A DNA stretch of 60,000 nucleotides from contig OX485807.1 of NCBI GenBank assembly GCA_950295325.1, positions 33,140,440-33,200,439 of the forward strand. The letters run 5' to 3'. Under the pieces are notes generated by a model, which saw nothing but the letters and a program-made list of their open reading frames with translations, made no database searches and had not been told where the DNA came from. Position 1 is the first letter of the stretch. Every line of letters starts with the position of its first letter. Origin of the DNA: Polytrichum commune (Eukaryota; Streptophyta; Polytrichopsida; Polytrichales; Polytrichaceae). Positions 57,956 to 60,000 of this stretch are shown piece by piece. A program made the translations under genes and the position numbers.

Positions 57956-58337
57956 GGGCATCGCCAGTGGATCTAGGTAAAGCTCACTGCAAACCAAAAC
58001 CTATCTTTTGACAGACCTAAAATTAGAAACTGAAATTACCATCATTAGAAGCACACCTAAATAAACGTGAGATATTTCTGAAATTTGGAGGGAGTGTGGG
58101 AGGATCTTTCCATTTTTAAGCAAGATTTGGTGCACGCCCTCTAAATTTTGAAAATGTGGTGTTTTCAATGAGGGATTTCACCTACGTCAAATTTTTACAA
58201 TTCTTTTTTCTTGAGAAATATCTCACGTTTATTTAGGTGTGCTTCTAATGATGGTAATTTCAGTTTCTAATTTTAGGTCTGTCAAAAGATAGGTTTTGGT
58301 TTGCAGTGAGCTTTACCTAGATCCACTGGCGATGCCC
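57956..58337. mobile_element. Perfect foldback MITE (Harbinger/Tourist type), 382 bp
   Basis: The left arm 57956-58079 and right arm 58214-58337 are identical inverted repeats as far as I can read (124 bases). Ends are GGGCATCGCCAGTGG, and TAA lies at 57953-57955 and 58338-58340. The spacer is 134 bases. Transcription would give a long perfect hairpin. Confidence 0.93.
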
Positions 58338-58539
58338 TAAGTTTGCAAAATTATGCAGCATAACATTTAACCTGATTCCCCCATGAATTTAGATTCTACT
58401 TGAATCTTAGTATGAAATTAGTACTTACCAACATTATTTCTTGTTGCATTAGAAAGGCCACTCCAGTGCTCGGGAAGTTAGTTTTTGGGCATAGTCGGGC
58501 AAGATCCTAGTGATTCTAAATCCAGCCGGTTACATGTTG

Positions 58540-58801
58540 ACATCTTCCGGTGTTGCTTTATTCATTTGAGGTATATTCTTCTATAGATTCTCCTTAAATG
58601 ATCGGTAACTCTCCTGAAGTCTCCAATTTCAACCATTATTTCTCAAACTCAACCAGTTCATCTGTAACTAACATCTTCTAGTGTTGCTTTATTCATTTGA
58701 GGTATATTCTTCTATAGATTTCTCTATAATGATGGGTAATTCTCCTGAAGTCTCCAACTTCAACCGGTTATTTCTCAAACTCAACCGGTTCATCTGTGAC
58801 T
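58540..58801. repeat. 131-bp tandem duplication
   Basis: ACATCTTC-GTGTTGCTTTATTC starts at 58540 and again at 58671. The two copies are about 90 percent alike by eye. Confidence 0.85.
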
Positions 58802-59775
58802 AACCGCCGGTCCACCGGTTCTCCCCAAGCCCTGGTCCACTCCCAAGGGAAGATGAGGGAGGAATAATATCCTCATTGGAACAAAATTTGAGAAAATCTA
58901 GCAGACACAAAGTTTAAGGTTTCAAATTGGCGCAACAAATGAAAGTATTGTTTTTAAAGTGGAATAAAACAAACTAAAATCAGATGACATGATTGAAGAG
59001 AATTATGATTTGAGAAAACAAATATAATACACACACATGTGATCTTTTGGACTTTGACATTTGAGATTCATATGCTTTTTCTAGAGGAATTGAGAGGTCA
59101 TCGTCCGGGCCGGGGGATAAATTCTATTCATATTAGACCGGAATGCCATCTTTGGAACACATTTGGGTTTGAGGTGTTTCCTAAAGCTTTCATACCAAGT
59201 CTCATAATTGACCTCCAACGAGCTTCCAACACGGCACTTCGGAGCATAGTTCTCGTGAATCCAATCAAATCCAAACTCGATGACTTTTATTCATCTAGGG
59301 TTTAAATATGTGGAATCTACATGCCGAGTGGATGGCCGGATGATGATTTGTAGTTACAACCTAGAGTATTTCTCCGCCAAGAGAAGGGCCGTTACAGTTG
59401 GCTTGGGAAAGAAAGAGGGCTCTATCTTTCATCTTTACTTGTGCTAGAATGAAGTTTCCAGGTGGGATACAAGTGGGTCTTATTGAATGTGAGCCAATCA
59501 CATGGCAGAATTTGAGGGAAGAATAATTATTTTGTGTTGGAATGAAGAGCCTTGTACGGTAACCTAGTCATCTGAACAAGGTTGAGTTAGTAGTCCCGGC
59601 TTAATGATGTTTTTATATACCTTTGTTTCCAACGTCTATAGTAGAAGTTGTCACCGTAGAGAGATAAGGTAGACATAATCATTTATGATAACTTAAGCAA
59701 CTCCGCATAAGTGTGGTACAATTGTCATACTACTGTGATTTTCACATGCCTAGAAATTGATATCACAACGTTGTA
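58802..59775. other. Intergenic, no gene seen
   Basis: The 88-codon frame at 59039-59305 has no recognised domain. No other structure was seen before the Stowaway-like end. Confidence 0.45.
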
Positions 59776-60000
59776 CTCCGTCTGTCCCAAAAGGATTGTC
59801 CATGTTTCTAACTTTGGCAAGATTAAGGCACGTTGACCATTGACCAAGTAGTTGTAAGTATGACTCTTAAAATAAAAGACAACAACAACTGTGAAACGCC
59901 CCCAGAAGTTGCGTTGTCGAAAGACTTCTTGATATGGAAAGTTGGCGGAAAATATTTGACTTTGAGCCTCAAATTTCTAGCCATGCAGATAAACCGGACA
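59776..60000. mobile_element. Stowaway-like element, runs off the window
   Basis: CTCCGTCTGTCCCAAAAGG follows TA at 59774-59775. The right end lies outside the window. Confidence 0.65.

Overview
This window looks like nuclear DNA of a land plant, probably a non-seed plant (bryophyte, lycophyte or fern); the lineage is inference. The reasons are two spliced genes of the LONELY GUY (LOG) cytokinin-activating family, a plant-type Arp2/3 subunit (ARPC5), a BED-finger hAT transposase gene with introns, a Ty3/gypsy element, and MITEs of Tourist, Stowaway and MULE type. No bacterial, organellar, rRNA, tRNA or CRISPR features were seen.

Only four host genes can be supported. LOG copy 1 (+, 14399-16409) has seven exons. 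LOG copy 2 (-, 54318-52515) has five exons. For both I found the short C-terminal exon, which plain ORF calling misses; the copies share exon lengths but copy 2 lacks two introns. ARPC5 (+, 36563-37000) is one uninterrupted exon. A two-exon gene of unknown function (+, 37489-38330) follows it. The LOG enzymes would release active cytokinin bases from their nucleotides in the cytosol, and ARPC5 would act in branched-actin nucleation. Nothing suggests these genes work together.

The rest is a layered transposon landscape. A 5.8-kb hAT element (42598-48411) has perfect 17-bp terminal inverted repeats, a perfect 8-bp target duplication and an apparently intact 783-residue, three-exon transposase. 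A broken Ty3/gypsy element (about 20744-33989, minus strand) splits one copy of a dispersed repeat. It has itself been hit by a 3.3-kb foldback-like element, two MITEs and a SINE, and its pol ends in a PHD-like finger. A family with CTCGGGG-type ends and perfect 8-bp duplications is present four times, one copy nested in another; two copies carry a related peptide. Several Tourist-like elements with TAA/TTA duplications, a MULE-type MITE (9-bp duplication), Stowaway elements, a perfect 125-bp-arm foldback (57956-58337), minisatellites and a LINE remnant complete the picture.

By region: 1-13.8 kb repeats only; 13.8-16.4 kb LOG copy 1; 19.5-20.5 kb nested 8-bp-duplication elements; 20.7-34 kb gypsy complex; 34.9-35.8 kb paired MITEs; 36.5-38.4 kb ARPC5 and the unknown gene; 38.5-40.7 kb three MITE-like insertions; 42.6-48.4 kb hAT; 49.6-50.4 kb large Stowaway-like element; 52.5-54.4 kb LOG copy 2; 55-60 kb repeats. 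All boundaries were read by eye; identity statements need alignment.
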